NCBI RefSeq assembly: GCF_000002425.4
Contig: NC_037275.1
Location: 6,698,011-6,762,010 of the forward strand
Direction of reading: 5' to 3'
Origin: Physcomitrium patens
Taxonomy: Eukaryota > Streptophyta > Bryopsida > Funariales > Funariaceae
Length of the DNA: 64,000 bases
Shown here piece by piece: positions 1 to 12,742 of this stretch. The notes under the pieces are model-generated. The model had not been told where the DNA came from, did not search any database, and saw only the letters and a program-made list of their open reading frames with translations. Position 1 is the stretch's first letter; the number at the start of each line of letters is the position of its first letter. The position numbers and the translations under genes were made by a program.

Positions 1-234
1 ATAGTTAGCTTGATCTTCAAGCTAACAACATGTGTGGCACATGGCCAACTTGTTGACCACGTTTCTAATCCAAAAAGTCAATTAAAGACACCTATGAAGT
101 CAAAGTAGCATCTAGGAAGTTTCTAGGAAGCTTCTATATTAAATATTATAGAATTAACTTACTTTTATCTACTTTTACTTACTTCTACCTATTTCTATAT
201 ATAATTATTAGCTTACATGATTATTGCCGTGATA
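1..234 (-). mobile_element. Partial LTR of a chromovirus-family Gypsy element, inverted, cut by the window edge
   Basis: The reverse complement of this stretch aligns almost end to end with the first part of the solo LTR at 34373-34931, at roughly 85-90 percent by eye. The LTR terminus, a degraded TGTCAC-type end, lies at 234. It is on the opposite strand from the gag-pol element that follows, so it is not that element's 5' LTR but a separate insertion whose remainder lies left of the window. It belongs to the same LTR subfamily as 34373-34931, recognisable by a shared block encoding the motif ATTACATGTATAAATAGG-like sequence near the terminus. Whether it is a solo LTR or the end of a longer element cannot be seen here. 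Confidence 0.85.
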
Positions 235-263
235 GATACTCCATTGGATACTCCATTGGATAC
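235..263. repeat. Short tandem repeat of a 12-bp unit
   Basis: Two copies of GATACTCCATTG plus a partial third (GATAC) follow directly after the inverted LTR. It may be a by-product of the insertion or part of the host element's leader. Confidence 0.7.
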
Positions 264-492
264 GTTTTTAATAACAAAAGCTTCTAATTCCATCAAAATT
301 GATTCTGTAGAGTAGCATAAATTACTGGTCAATAAGAACCAATTCAATGTATTTCAAAATTCGTCGTTTTCACCTCTAATTCAACCAAATAACTTAATAA
401 GGAATAATGATAAAAAATTGAGAAAACTTAAAAATTCAAAATAATCAATTGGGAAAGGAGCCAATTATTTTAACAAAAGATTAAGTAGAACA

Positions 493-2080
493 TTGTTCTC
501 TTCAATGGCGACGGGTGGTCCAACAATTCCAATAGCAATACAAATGGATGACGTGAGCAATCATACAACAAGTGTGGCTCCATTACCTACTTTTAGGAGT
601 TTTTTGGGTGTGGATCTCGATCAATATTTGTCTCAATTTCTGACACCATGTGTAGCCAATAATAGAAGAACTAAAGATATTTGGTTACGATGGTTTTCAG
701 CAACCTTAAAAGACACGGCATTTGAATGGTACAACTATCAACTAGTGGATTAATTTTCCAATTGGGAAGCATTGAAGAATATATTTTTAATCCATTTTTT
801 CCCAATTAGTTTTGAGGATCAATTTTGAGAAAGATTAATGATTAACAAAATGAGTCCAAGAGAGACAATGGAATCATACTATGGTCGTGTGGCAGATATA
901 TTCTGTAAGTGGCCAAATCACTAAATGCCAGAGGCTTTTGTATTGTCCATACTAATCAACGGATTGCACCCACCCGAACTAAAAATGTTTGTAAAAGAGG
1001 CTCAACCAAATATGGTAACTGCATTTGTTAATAGAGCAAGGGTTTGGAAGGAATACCATTATGATCAGTTTTTAACTACGGGTGCCACGATGATTCCAGT
1101 TCAAGGCAGCTATCAAAATCCGACTTGGAACGGATCAATGGGTAGTTATCTATGGATGTTAAAAACAATAGTCAATTCCAGTGCCAATATTCAAGGGCCA
1201 GTTAATGTCATCCCATTGCAAGCTATACCACCAAACATAACAACAATGTATGCTCCATTTTTTCCATATCAACAACAAGCGAGAGAGTTACCAATAATAC
1301 CAGTCCCAAATGATTCAAATGAAGCCTTGTTATTGAACCGGACAAAGAAAATGGAAGAAATGGCCATTAATATGGCCAAAAATAAGGAGAAGAGGCACAA
1401 GCCTACGAATAGTAGGACCAATGTATGGTGCAGTAATTGTAAGGGTCATGGTCATTTGATAACAGAATGCCCTTCACCCTCAGAAATGATGAGTCAATGT
1501 ACATTTTGCGGAAGAAAGCATTTAACAACTAATTGTTGGAATTGGCAAAGGCAACAACAATTTAGTAATCACACCATGATTCCATCGACTCAAGTTCAAA
1601 CGAGAAATATATTTGGATGGAATAGAAATCGATCTAATTGACAAAATTGAGCATTCAATAACTTTCAAAGTTCTAATTTTAATCATGGGTCTACATCAAA
1701 TCCCAAGAACTACGGTAAGGAGCAGCAGAGGTATCAGCAATATGTTCCACTGATGTCATCGAACCAAATACCCTTCATACCAATGGGACAACCAGAATCA
1801 TTTTCTAACCCTACATGGAACAAGCCTAGTAGGTATATTTCAATGGAGACATCCAATATGCCTGATGGAGGTGCAAGAAGACCACTTCATTATTTTCATT
1901 GTAGATAGATTAGTCATTATGCTAGTGAATGTCTCAATTCCAGAGCTAGTGACGATTATGCATCAGTGTGTAGAAATTGCATGCAGTCAAGACATACTTA
2001 TCAGCAATATAATATTCTGTTCAATTTCAATAATCGAGATTAGTAAATCCAAAGCCAAGGAAAAATTGAGGAGATAAATC
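493..2080 (+). pseudogene. gag remnant of the Tat/Athila-like element
   Basis: Gag-type capsid-like sequence followed by nucleocapsid zinc knuckles. One knuckle has the spacing C-x2-C-x4-H-x4-C near 1428-1470 (CSNCKGHGHLITEC) and another Cys/His cluster lies near 1500-1540 (CTFCGRKHLTTNC). A further Cys/His-rich patch lies near 1890-1990. Gln/Asn/Met-rich linkers separate them. In a living element this protein packages the RNA; here it is a fossil with several breaks. Confidence 0.75.
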
Positions 2081-2604
2081 AAGGTTCTCAAGATTCTCTA
2101 GTAAATCAGGTAGAATGTGTCTAAGCCGTTCTTACCAGGAGTCAACAAAAGGAGAAAGGACCACTTCAACATTTGTGTGAGCCTGATGCAAAGGACCAAA
2201 TTGATCCAATTACGAGGACATCCAATCCAGATCCTGTTACGGGCCTCTTACCCAGTATGAGACTTGACTCGGTTGGGCAACTCAATGAGGTCCCGATTAC
2301 AGAGGCTTTGGTTCTCTTCCAAGAGATTTCGTTCTCTACGTAGTTTTGACAAACATCCTATCCATTCAAAGATCCTCTGACGGGTATAAATTCCAAAGAA
2401 GGTCCGACTACTATTCCAATTCTAAGTCTAGGATGGAAGAATATCTTACCTCTCAGAGTTAATCTCAACCAAATGAAAAGAAAGAGGGCATTAGGAATTA
2501 CCTTAAATATGGAATCCTATGATATTTTGAAGGATTTGGATGCTATTCGACCTTCTATTTCTATGAAGTAACTTCTAGCAGTCGCACCATAGTGCCGTTC
2601 TACA

Positions 2605-5600
2605 TTGAATTCATTATTAACACAACATAGGCAATGTAATAAAGAAGTTTGTGAAGTCAATTTGAACCCTAATCTAGGTGCACCAACCATTGATGTTTCG
2701 ATTGACGGTGTTATGATCTCGAGTGTTCAGGTGGATGGTAGTTCCAGCATCAATTTAATGAATGTTGATACAATAGATGTTTTAGATTTGGAACACTTAG
2801 TATCCACAACATTAATGTTAAAGATGGCAGATCATAGCCAGGTTAAACCAATGGATGTTTTACGGAGTGTTCAAACTATAATTACCAATATTACATATAA
2901 AATCGACTACATCATCTTTTGGTTATAATGTTTGACTTTATCATATCCAATTTTATTGGGACGATCCAGGCTTTATCAAGCAAAAGATAAGAACGATTGG
3001 GATTGGAATACTTTGACAATTGGCAAGGGCGGAGATAAAATGGTGTTACAAATGTACTCAATACACTATCACAAGGAGTCTCAATTGTTAGTATCTAAAT
3101 TGACATTGGATGATGAGCTTAGCTCTAATGATGATACAATAGCACCTATTAAGGAGGCATCTATGGAAGCAGTCCAACACGATGGAGTGGTGTATCAATG
3201 TAGAGGTCTGGGAGAGTACTTGATATACCCGCCAAATTCAAAAATCTCTGCTAAAGTTAGTATTGATTAGTTGACCAAGTATGATATGTACTATGTGAGT
3301 GCCCTGGACATAGGATTCAATACTTTGCATATGTTTGACTTACTGATTGATTTTAAACGAGCACGGGAGTTGAAACAGAACATCGCCGCTGCATCTTTAT
3401 GTCAAACTATCAACTTGGTGACCAGAGCAGAGCCTCGGACAATTAATGTCTACAAAGATATTAAGGAACAAGAATTGACCTACTGAATAGAATTTTTCTT
3501 GCATCATAAATCAACTTTTGCTTGGACTTATGATGATCTAAAAGGTATCTCCACTGAAGTCTGTAAGCATCATATCATTTTAGAAGAGAATGCTAAATCG
3601 GTATAATAGAGACAACATTGCCTTAATCCTAAATATTCCATCATGGTGAAGGAGGAATTGGACAAGCTTCTTACAGTTGGTTTTATTTACCTAGTTCCGA
3701 ATAGTGAGTGGATTTCTTCAATTGTGATGGTGCCAAAAAAGAACAAAAAAATCCAAATTTATCAGGATTTCTAAAAACTTAATGCAACCACCAAGAAAGA
3801 TTACTTCCCATTACCTTTCACGGATAGTATATTAGACGTTGTAGTAGGTCACGAATGTTATTCATTCCTCGATGGATTTTTCGGGTATAATTAAGTTCAA
3901 ATTGCACTGGAAGACCAGCTCAAGTCAACCTTTACTAAGGATTGGAGCACATTTACTTATCATGTGATATTTTTTGGATTATGCAACGCCCCAACCACAT
4001 TTCAGAGAGTGATGACTCAGGCCTTCTAAGACTATCTCCGGCTATTTATGGAGATCTTTTTAGATGAGTTTTATGCATTCAGTACAAAACAAGTTCATCT
4101 TAAATATCTAATCAAATATTTGGCTCAGTGGGCTAACTTTGGAATATCGTTGAACTCAGAGAAGTGTCAATTTGGTATTCCATCCAAAAAATTATTGAGA
4201 CATATCATCCCCAGCCATGGTATTGCTACGGATCCTGACAAAGTGCAACACATAATGAACTTGTCCAGACTAGACAGTCTGTAGTGTTCGAGGATTTGTC
4301 GGCCATGTCAGTTATTATCACCGCTTTATTCGTTTGTTTGCACTTATTTGTCAATCTTTAAAGAACTTACTAAAAAAACCTTCGTCAGATGGGACTAGTC
4401 CCTTTTAGACTATGGAGTGTACCGTGGCCTTTGATGCATTAAAGTCAAAATTGGTCTCTGCTCCAATATTGGTGGCACTTCATTGGACGGAGCATTTTCA
4501 TGTGTACGTTGATGCATCCAATGTGGCTATTGGATCGGTGCTAAGTCAAAAGAATAACCAGGGTCTAGATCATCCTATCTATTATGTCAGTCGATAATTG
4601 GTGGCTGCCAAATGCAATTATACTACTATTGAATGTAAAGCGTTGGATATGATATATTTTGTTCAGAAGTTTTGGCACTATTTTCTTAGATATCTGTTTA
4701 TATTTTATGTGGATCATGATGCCCTCAAATACATGATTAATAAGCCTCAATTGAGTGGGCGTATTACCCGATGGGTATTATTTCTGCAAGAGTTTAATTT
4801 TACGATTGTTGTACGACCTAGAAAAAAACATACAAATGTTGATCATTTATTTCAGTTGTCTAATATTCTTGGCAACGAGCCTGTTTTTGATGCTCTTCTT
4901 GACGTTGAATTATTTGTGGTGGATGTGATTTCCTCCGAGTATACTGAAATCATTCAGTTTTTGATATTCTAGACTTTTCCGCCAACTTTCACCGAGAAGC
5001 TTAAGAAGCGACTCATTTTGAAGAGTGCCTCGTACATGATGATTTGCAATGCTTTGTATAAACAAGGCAAAGATGGCATTTTAAGACGTTGTATCTTTCA
5101 AAGTGAAGTACAATCGATACTAGAAGATTACAATTTGGATAGTTGTGGTAGACAGTTTGCGAGCGACAGCACTATTCGCAAGGCTTTAATGGCAGGATAT
5201 TGATGGCCTACAATGTTTTTTGATGCACACCAATTTATTCGTCGTTGTGATCCTTGTCAACAAATGGGACGATTCACGGGCACTACAGCCATGCCGTTAG
5301 TACCAATCTTGGTACATGCATTGTTTGAAAAATAGGATATTGATTTTGTTGGTTCCATCATACCAACATCAAAACCTGGCCAAAAGCGGTATATTTTAGT
5401 CACCACGGACTATGTAACAAAATGGATAGAGGCTATTGCTACCTGCCATAATAATGCCAGGACGGTGGCCACTTTTTTTTTATGAGAATATTATAATTCG
5501 ATTTGGGTGTCCGAAAGATTTGGTTAGTGATCGTGGCATCCATTTCATAAATGCTACCATAGCTGCCTTGACGAACACATATGAGATTAAGCATCAAAAA

Positions 5601-5957
5601 ACTACTCCATATCATCTTCGCATAAATGGGCAAATGAAAAAGACCAATGGAATTTTGTGCAAGGTCTTAACTAAGACAATTTTGAGGGCGGGTACCAATT
5701 GGGAGATCAAACTCTTTGCGGCTTTGTGGGCGTATTGTACCACATATAAAGTAACTACCAATACTACTCCGTTCCAACTAGTTTACGGACAAGAGGTAAT
5801 TTTACCTATCGAATTGGAGGTTCAAAGTTTACGGATTACCTTGGATGAACGTCTCAATGAAGCGAGTCATTACACTCTCAATTGGCAAAATTGGAGGAAT
5901 TGGATGAAATATGGGCTACAGCTCTTTTCAACATGGAAGCAACTCAAAAATGGATGA
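2605..5957 (+). pseudogene. pol remnant (protease, RT, RNase H, integrase) of the Tat/Athila-like element
   Basis: Domains run in Ty3/Gypsy order. A protease-like active-site patch with a variant Asp-Gly is near 2740. RT-typical wording lies around 3650-4260. RNase H/tether wording typical of Gypsy (the YYVSR and VDHDALKYMI motifs) is at about 4570-4730. The integrase zinc-finger half and catalytic core follow, with TDYVTKWIEA near 5405 and LVSDRG near 5523. The order PR-RT-RH-IN separates it from Copia, where integrase precedes RT. It is broken in many places and certainly inactive. Confidence 0.8.
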
Positions 5958-6519
5958 AGAGTTACTATAATAATAAACTGCGTCCGAAGAATTTTATGTC
6001 CAATGATTTGGTATTATTATATCATAATTGATTTAATCATTTTTTGGGCAAATTTCAAGTTCACTAGCATAGGCAGTATCGGATGATTGAAGGTTTTTTC
6101 AATGGCTCTATTCAATTGAAGGATTTCATGGGCCATCGATTCAGTACCCGCATTAACAAGAACCGATTATGATTATTTAATACATAAAATCTATGACAAG
6201 TTTTTATTTTTTTGAGGGAGGTGACTTCGAATGACTTAGGATAGATCTAGGTATGGTATAAGTGCATTAGGGTGTAGAGGCGGCTGAAAAGATAGTTAGT
6301 AATTACTAATGTGTCAGATGGGACGGAGATGAGAAACGGACAGTATGGATAACATATTGTCATTATCACCAAGTAGTAAGAGATAAGGAGTGGGGCACCA
6401 GTTAGAGATCATTCTGTAGTGTCGTTTTGGGTTATTTTTTCTGAGATTGCCATTTCTTATGTTTCTTGTGTATTTGAGAGTAGTAGTTCCAATTAAGAGT
6501 CAATAGTGAGGAGTTGATC

Positions 6520-6787
6520 ACAAGCGTCAATTGAAGATGTTCCTGAATGGATGAGTCAGCAGCAGCATCAGTTAGAACTCCGTGATGCCTAGATATTGAA
6601 ACTAGAAGCTCAAGTCCGTGAATTGGGAGAGTATAATGAAGATCTCTCAAACCAGTTGAAGAAAGAGTCAATGGACAGATTGGAGGAGGAGAAAGATTTG
6701 AATTTAGAACTAGAATTGGTAGAACCCACATTAGATAATGCAACAAATGATCAATTGAGTGGACCAAAGGAAATAATAATTTTGTAG
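6520..6787 (+). pseudogene. Post-pol coiled-coil reading frame of the Tat/Athila-like element
   Basis: Downstream of integrase lies a plus-strand frame whose product is Glu/Leu/Lys-rich with clear heptad spacing (for example LEAQVRELGEYNEDLSNQLK), predicting a coiled coil. Extra frames between pol and the 3' LTR are known in Athila/Tat relatives, where some are called env-like, but this one shows no membrane segment or other env trait. I do not recognise it. It may be an element-encoded accessory protein or a captured host fragment. It is broken. Confidence 0.45.
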
Positions 6788-7366
6788 GATGTTGTTAAGT
6801 AGTTTTTAAATAGGTAACAATTGTGTGTTTGCGAAGAGGCTGCACAGATAGGAGTGGGGCTATATAGAATAGATATTAGTTTGTTTCATTAAGATATTGA
6901 TAAAATAGACTAATAATTCATAGAATAGTCAATTCAGGAGGTTGGATGGTTAACTTAGATATTAAAAATGGTTAATTATAGGATTACAGTTAGAATTTGG
7001 GAATAGGGAGTAAGTATATAGGAGTTGTAGAAGTTAATCTGAGGGCCAGACTAAAATAGTCATGAGCTTGGGTAAGTTTGGTGCTACCTCTTTGTCTCTT
7101 TGTTTTTCTTTGTTATTAAAGAGTAATAGATAGTTTCTGAATACTGAAAAGTAAATCTGTGGAATAAATCAAAGATTGATATATGAATTATTTATTATGT
7201 AATTGGAGTACTGAGTGATTGAATTATATGAGGAGTTATTCGAAGATTATGATTATTATTTTTTAATGAGAGATGTATGTGTTTCAACAGAGGAAGTTGG
7301 TGATTACAGAAATTATGTGAATTCAGATTGTTTGGAGTGAAGTCTATTAATTCTAGTATTGGATGG

Positions 7367-7914
7367 TGTCACGGACATAAATATTTATCTCAATAGTTAC
7401 TTATATGATTAAGTAGAAGTAGGTAAAATAAAATAATCTCATAAAATCTTCTAGAGAAACTTCTTAGAAGTTATATAGACACAATTTTGACTTTAGATGT
7501 ATTTGTAGGTTAGAAACTTGGCCAAAAAGCTAACCATGTATTGGTAGCTTGTGGAACAAGTTACCTCCATGTAATAGCTTGTGGAACAAGCCAACTACGT
7601 GGCACATACATAGATAACTTGCCTTGTAAGATAAGACATGTGGCTAGCAAAGTCAACACATATTAGAGGTCCTATAGGACATCGCCACGTGGCTCTTAGT
7701 TAGATATTATATATGGAGGCAAGAATGAAGCCTTCTTCACTCTTCTCAACGCCTTTCTAGTCTTAGTCTTGTTTCAAGACTTTCTAGTCTTCTTGTTCTT
7801 AGCAATAGCCATTCTAGTTAATATTACATCACCTTTTGAGTGACTTTCTAGTTCTCTTCAGTGATATAAGAGTTTATTGAGGATTCCCTTTCTTTGAGAT
7901 TCATGTCCTTGACA
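7367..7914 (+). mobile_element. Solo LTR, chromovirus family, 548 bp
   Basis: It starts with TGTCACGGACAT and ends with CCTTGACA, giving the inverted tips TGTCA...TGACA. It aligns along its length with the 5' LTR at 28588-29113. Flanks are GATGG (7362-7366) and GATAG (7915-7919), a 5-bp target-site duplication with one difference. No internal region of its own family adjoins it on either side, so it is a solo LTR left by LTR-LTR recombination, inserted in the right end of the Tat/Athila-like element. Its tips are the best preserved of the family in this window. Confidence 0.88.
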
Positions 7915-8383
7915 GATAGAAATTGTGTGTTTTGAGCGGTCTTTTGAGAGTGCAGGGTTGCACACTGTTGTTATCAGTTGATGAAGGAGTATTGTTACTG
8001 GGAGAAAGTATTGTAATATTTTTAAGTGTTTTAGTGGTTTGGAATACGGTTAATTGTGTGATCCTAACAAGTAAAACTCATGCACTTAATCTTTCCCTAT
8101 GTTCCAATTCCCCTATACATGTTTATTCTGAAAAGAATTGTAGAATAAGTAAAACAACAATCACAGTAAGCTTTATAAAATTAGATGACACATCCAAATC
8201 CATTCCTAGAGTAATAAAACATCATTCACTCAATTTACAGGTTTGGATATAGACACCATATTCCTCCAACCAAAGTGGGTGAGTAAATCCTTAGAAAATT
8301 GAACACGATGCAATTAAAAGTCTAAATTAATATACCGTGAGAAGATATAACCGAGCTTCAAAAGAATTCTTGGACACACCAGA

Positions 8384-8434
8384 AAAGAATGGGTGTGTGT
8401 AAAGAATGGGTGTGTGTAAAGAATGGGTGTGTGT
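8384..8434. repeat. Minisatellite, three perfect copies of a 17-bp unit
   Basis: The unit AAAGAATGGGTGTGTGT is repeated three times exactly, then runs into GCGCGC. Perfect identity suggests recent expansion. Confidence 0.95.
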
Positions 8435-11400
8435 GCGCGCAGCTGGCAAAGAGGCAAGTTGCCATCTTTCACGTGGAGCTCCGGCAGCATTCTCCGCAAT
8501 TCTTTAATCGATTCTCCGCTGCCCCAGACGGCGAAGACTGAACGTGGGGGAGAATTCTCTGGAGAGGATGTGGGGTCAACGCCCGGGTCTGGCCGCACTC
8601 TGCCATGCACCCTGCAATAAACTTATTGTTTCTCAATTAAGTCCTTTTGTCAGGCTCGTCCTTGTTTGTCTCTAGCCACCTTAGATGCCTAGCTGGGTAG
8701 GTCAATGTCATTCTTCTTCGGTAGGCCCGTCAAACACGAAAAGCTCATAAGTACAGACATAAGTTACTGGCCGTAGCAGTGGCAACGGGATGAACGTTAA
8801 GTGGAAGGTTGATGTCAGATAAGTTGTGGAGGACTAAAAAAACCTTACCGCATCCAGCAACACGTCAGTTTTGGCACGAACCAGAACCCCACAAGAAATT
8901 ATGCAAGCTCGCAGGAAGTAAATTTGCAGCTGGTCAACAACAGAGGTGGACTAGTTAGTGCCTTGCATCAAACATTGAGTGAGATTCTTTTTAGAGTGTG
9001 GACAACGATGAGCACCTTTCTGGTCCGCTCAGAACCACATGAACTTGACAGAGTTCTGGTAGTTATGTGGGTACAGTGTAGTTTCTGCTTGGCTCTGCCG
9101 TTAACGCTGGATTAGATTGGCAAGTCGTAGTTTTATTGTTTCGGTGCGGTGCGATGAGAAACCTTCACCGATGGAGCATCGCCGTGGTGAATGGGTTCGA
9201 CTCAGGTGGATTCCTGGGGCCGTCCTTTCTGGAAATGAGTGTATCGTTTAGTGACCTTGTTCAGTTGGGAATGCTTTACCACAGTAAATATAGTGACTCC
9301 GTGGACTGTGTCGATAAATGTGTGTACTGTCTGGTGAACTATTATCAGCTTTGGGCGGCACTTTCTCTTCCCTACTGGACAGGACAAGGTACAAAAGTTA
9401 CAAATGTGTACAGGGGATGCCAATCAGTGACGGTGTTCGCTTGAGCGAGGCTTGCAGCACAATGATCCAGTCGTCTCGCTATTGAAGCGTCTGTGATTTC
9501 TATTCTCACGATTGTTCTTGGTGCCGATCATCACATTTATGAGTCACTTGGCAGGTATATGACTTGAACATTGAAACCCCGCAAACAAAATGCATTAAGG
9601 TGAAATTCAGCATTTTCAACGCGTTTCGGCCACTGGCATTAGCCGCTGGAATGAGCCAACCACGCCTTGCCATGCCGCTAAAATGAACGGATTGATTTGT
9701 GAAACTTCCGTATTCTTAGGAAAATTTAGCGACCTCCACAGACCAGCCTGATCAAGCTGGTTCGAGGATTCGGAAACACTGTTTTAGTATTAATTATCAG
9801 TGCTGTCGAATGTCGGAGTGAACCGCTCCCTACCTGACGACGAGTGTTGGGCGTGTGTTGCTGTGGCCACCTGCATAACAATCATTTTTTCCTGTTGCTC
9901 AATTAACTCTTTCTAGGAATGCAAATCATTCTTATCTTGGGACGCGAATTCGTACTATGAAGAGTAGCCAACTCAGACTGGAAGTCTAATCTAGCGATGA
10001 CACCTCCTTGTCGCGACTTAAACCTAGACACCTGATCATTCATTGTCATGGCACTTTTCTGATAAAAATTTGAATTATCCAGGGTGTTTCTCCACATGGT
10101 ATGACATTCTAATAAACACTCCACCTCGACCCGAAAAACTTGTTCAGGATTTTAAGTGTGACACAGTCAGATGTTCAAGTCTCCTATCCACGAAGTCAAA
10201 AATCGATCGGTGATGTTTCTTTAGTTAGCGTCAGAGGGAGGCAGCTAATGTCATAAACCATTCAACATTCAGTCTTGAATGACATCCTTCAATGCGTCAG
10301 TTCTCATCTGCCTCTCACCTAAAGCAGCGGAACAAACCTGTGCATCAACACACAAATGTACATGTTGTGAACCTTCCATGCAATCACATCAATATGCGAG
10401 CCTGTCTTTAAATTTTCCCGCAACCTGTGGCCGTTATTTTTACACTTCAGTTATGCGTGCTTTGAAGCACCAACACTCATCTGAAAGATGATAATTGCAC
10501 CATCTAGTTGTCGACAAAGAAGGAACTATCTCCAAGTTTCAGCGACGTGTGAGCACTTGCCGAGATCCTACGGATTGGAGGCTTGCAAGCTCTAGGGATT
10601 CACGGTGACATTCTGGACTGACCTCATGTGTTGAAACATATTTCCTTACAAACGTTTGATCACAGGAATTCAACATTCCATCGGACGCCAGCTACATCAA
10701 ATCCAACCCACTTGTAAGATTGCAACTTCTCGATGAAAGTCTTAAAAAATAAACTAGTCCAACATAACCTGGACAACTGCCTTGCATTTTCCGGCGTGGC
10801 CCCACTTCAGACAAGCACTCGAAAGCCACCCATATTTGATCAAATAAAGCAGATTTAGGGTTTTATTATAGCTCTTTCTATGCGATTCATGCCCTTCCGG
10901 CATCCTTCTTGCTTCTTCCCATGCCGAGGCCTCCAGGTCTCTGAAAAGCTCGAACCTGGTGATCACCCATTCAGTGCTCGGCCTCATTGATTCCACCCAA
11001 AAAAACAGCGCTTCATGGGGAAGCTGCTCTTGGGTTGCGGGGTGGCAGGGCTCCCATACTATTCGGGCACCTTGGGAGACACAAGCAAGGTTATGGCTAT
11101 AAAGCTGATGTCATTGGCGCGTGGCTTAGGCCAGTAAAGTGATCACATACTAATTCAGTATTTTAGTAAAATGTTGCCTTTATGATTTTTTCTCAATAAC
11201 TGGTGCATGGCAATGGCCCACACGATCAGGCTTCGATTAGGTGGCCTGCTGCGGAGCTGTGGCCCAAAGTCTTAACAGGTCAGTCCCCACTTGCGTGCAG
11301 GAAATTAAGCTGGTCGTACAAACCAAGACACTTGCTAACTTTGGGGTCTCTTCACACTGAGGAAATGGCATCCTTTAACGCTCTCTCTTGCTCTGGTTCC

Positions 11401-12722
11401 CCACAATGGCTCAGCTTTTTTGGATTTCTCATCAGTGGACACAGGAAGGGGATGGCAACTGCAGAAAACACTTGGATGATCAGTGTGTGAGAATGGATGG
11501 TGATTTGCACGTTCTTACCATGACGCACAAAGTGAGAAATATTTTATAATAGATTTTTTTAAGTATCTATTTATGGTAAGGGTTGAATTTGAGGGGACTT
11601 AATGCCAACACCAGGATTGAAGCTAAGGGAAAAAAGTTGAGTTTGACATCTCAAAGGACTACTTCCAAGGTTGGAGAAGGAATGCATATATATATTTCCG
11701 AAAATTGTGTAATGGACCTTGGTTTTTGGTGCAAAGAATAGAAACAAATTGTTCATGCAGACAGACAAGTTGATACCTGACCTCAACTCTCACTGCAATG
11801 GCCTTCAAGGAGTACCCGACTTCTTGAACACGAGAAGAAATGAACAAAGTATTAGGTTAGACTTAACTACCACTTTCAAATACTGTGAGTGCCATGACCA
11901 AAGGACCTGATTTAACCGAGTATATAGTTGCTAGCCATTGCATTTTTCAACTAGGAACTGAAACTTTAGTGTCAGTAAAGGGTAGACATTTGTATTGAAC
12001 TTCACCACCAATGTTGCGGGTGTAAATACATACATACATATAATTTTTTTATTATTGTTTTGAAAGAGCAACGGTAAACTTTCCTAAAAAACACATCACC
12101 AAAGGACGTGTAACACATTGACATCATGCTCAGTGTGTGTAGACCAAATCTACTCAGAGAATACTTTGCAATTCCTCTTGGTTTGGTTTTGGTTTGAACC
12201 CACGAAGACTATGGACTAGTATGGCCTTTGGTTCATAGTGGGAAGGGCCCTTCATACCGCCTGCATGAACTCAAACTTTGCGTCGCATGAGCTTGCTTTG
12301 CCATGGCGCACGATATCCAACTTTTGTGACTGTTCGGTGCTCTACCTCTCTCTGTAACTTCAGGTTCACGTCCCCATGACGTTACTCCTGGAGGAGGATA
12401 TTCCACATTGAGACCAATATTCCTGCTCACCTGGATTGAGTGTGTCGGCGACTCGGTTCGCTGGAGCAGCTCCCATCATGCTCTGGTAGCTTTAGCTGGT
12501 GAGAGCTATGTGAGATCGACAGTTTTAAGTCCGTATTGGTTTGATTGATGGTCATTCAGATCAGCCACAGCTTGCGGTGCCAGTGGACAGATGGTAATCT
12601 AATGTGATCCGCCTCACGATCGTACGCCTGATTGAAATTCGGCCAGTAGTGTCGACACCTAGGCTTCAGTTTACGACGCCACGGAGTTTCTAATCGAATT
12701 TAATCTGTTTCCAAATCGTGCC

Positions 12723-12742
12723 TCGTCGTCGTCGTCGTCGTC
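12723..12742. repeat. TCG trinucleotide microsatellite
   Basis: About seven TCG units. On the minus strand they encode an Asp run inside an otherwise unsupported 92-codon frame. Confidence 0.9.

Larger units (their letters stand above)
235..8069 (+). mobile_element. Decayed Tat/Athila-like Ty3/Gypsy retrotransposon
   Basis: Gypsy-order remains lie on the plus strand: gag with zinc knuckles (about 493-1990), aspartic protease (about 2650-2930), reverse transcriptase (about 3640-4290), RNase H (about 4410-4970) and integrase (about 5200-5960). The integrase wording and the absence of a chromodomain favour the non-chromovirus Tat/Athila branch (inference). A purine-rich tract at about 6213-6228 could be the polypurine tract, in which case its own 3' LTR would start near 6229, contain a TATA-like stretch near 6860, and end near 8069 after subtracting the inserted solo LTR. 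Its 5' LTR is not identifiable; an inverted foreign LTR abuts at 234. The element is broken, with many (dozens of) breaks, and is older than the LTR inserted in it. Both outer boundaries are uncertain. Confidence 0.75.

Noticed and set aside
1-234. 5' LTR of the gag-pol element that begins at about 493
   Set aside because: It is in the opposite orientation to that element and belongs to the chromovirus LTR family, so it is a separate insertion.
9185-9210. tRNA gene suggested by a GGTTCGACTC T-arm-like motif
   Set aside because: No acceptor stem, D-arm or anticodon arm can be drawn around it.
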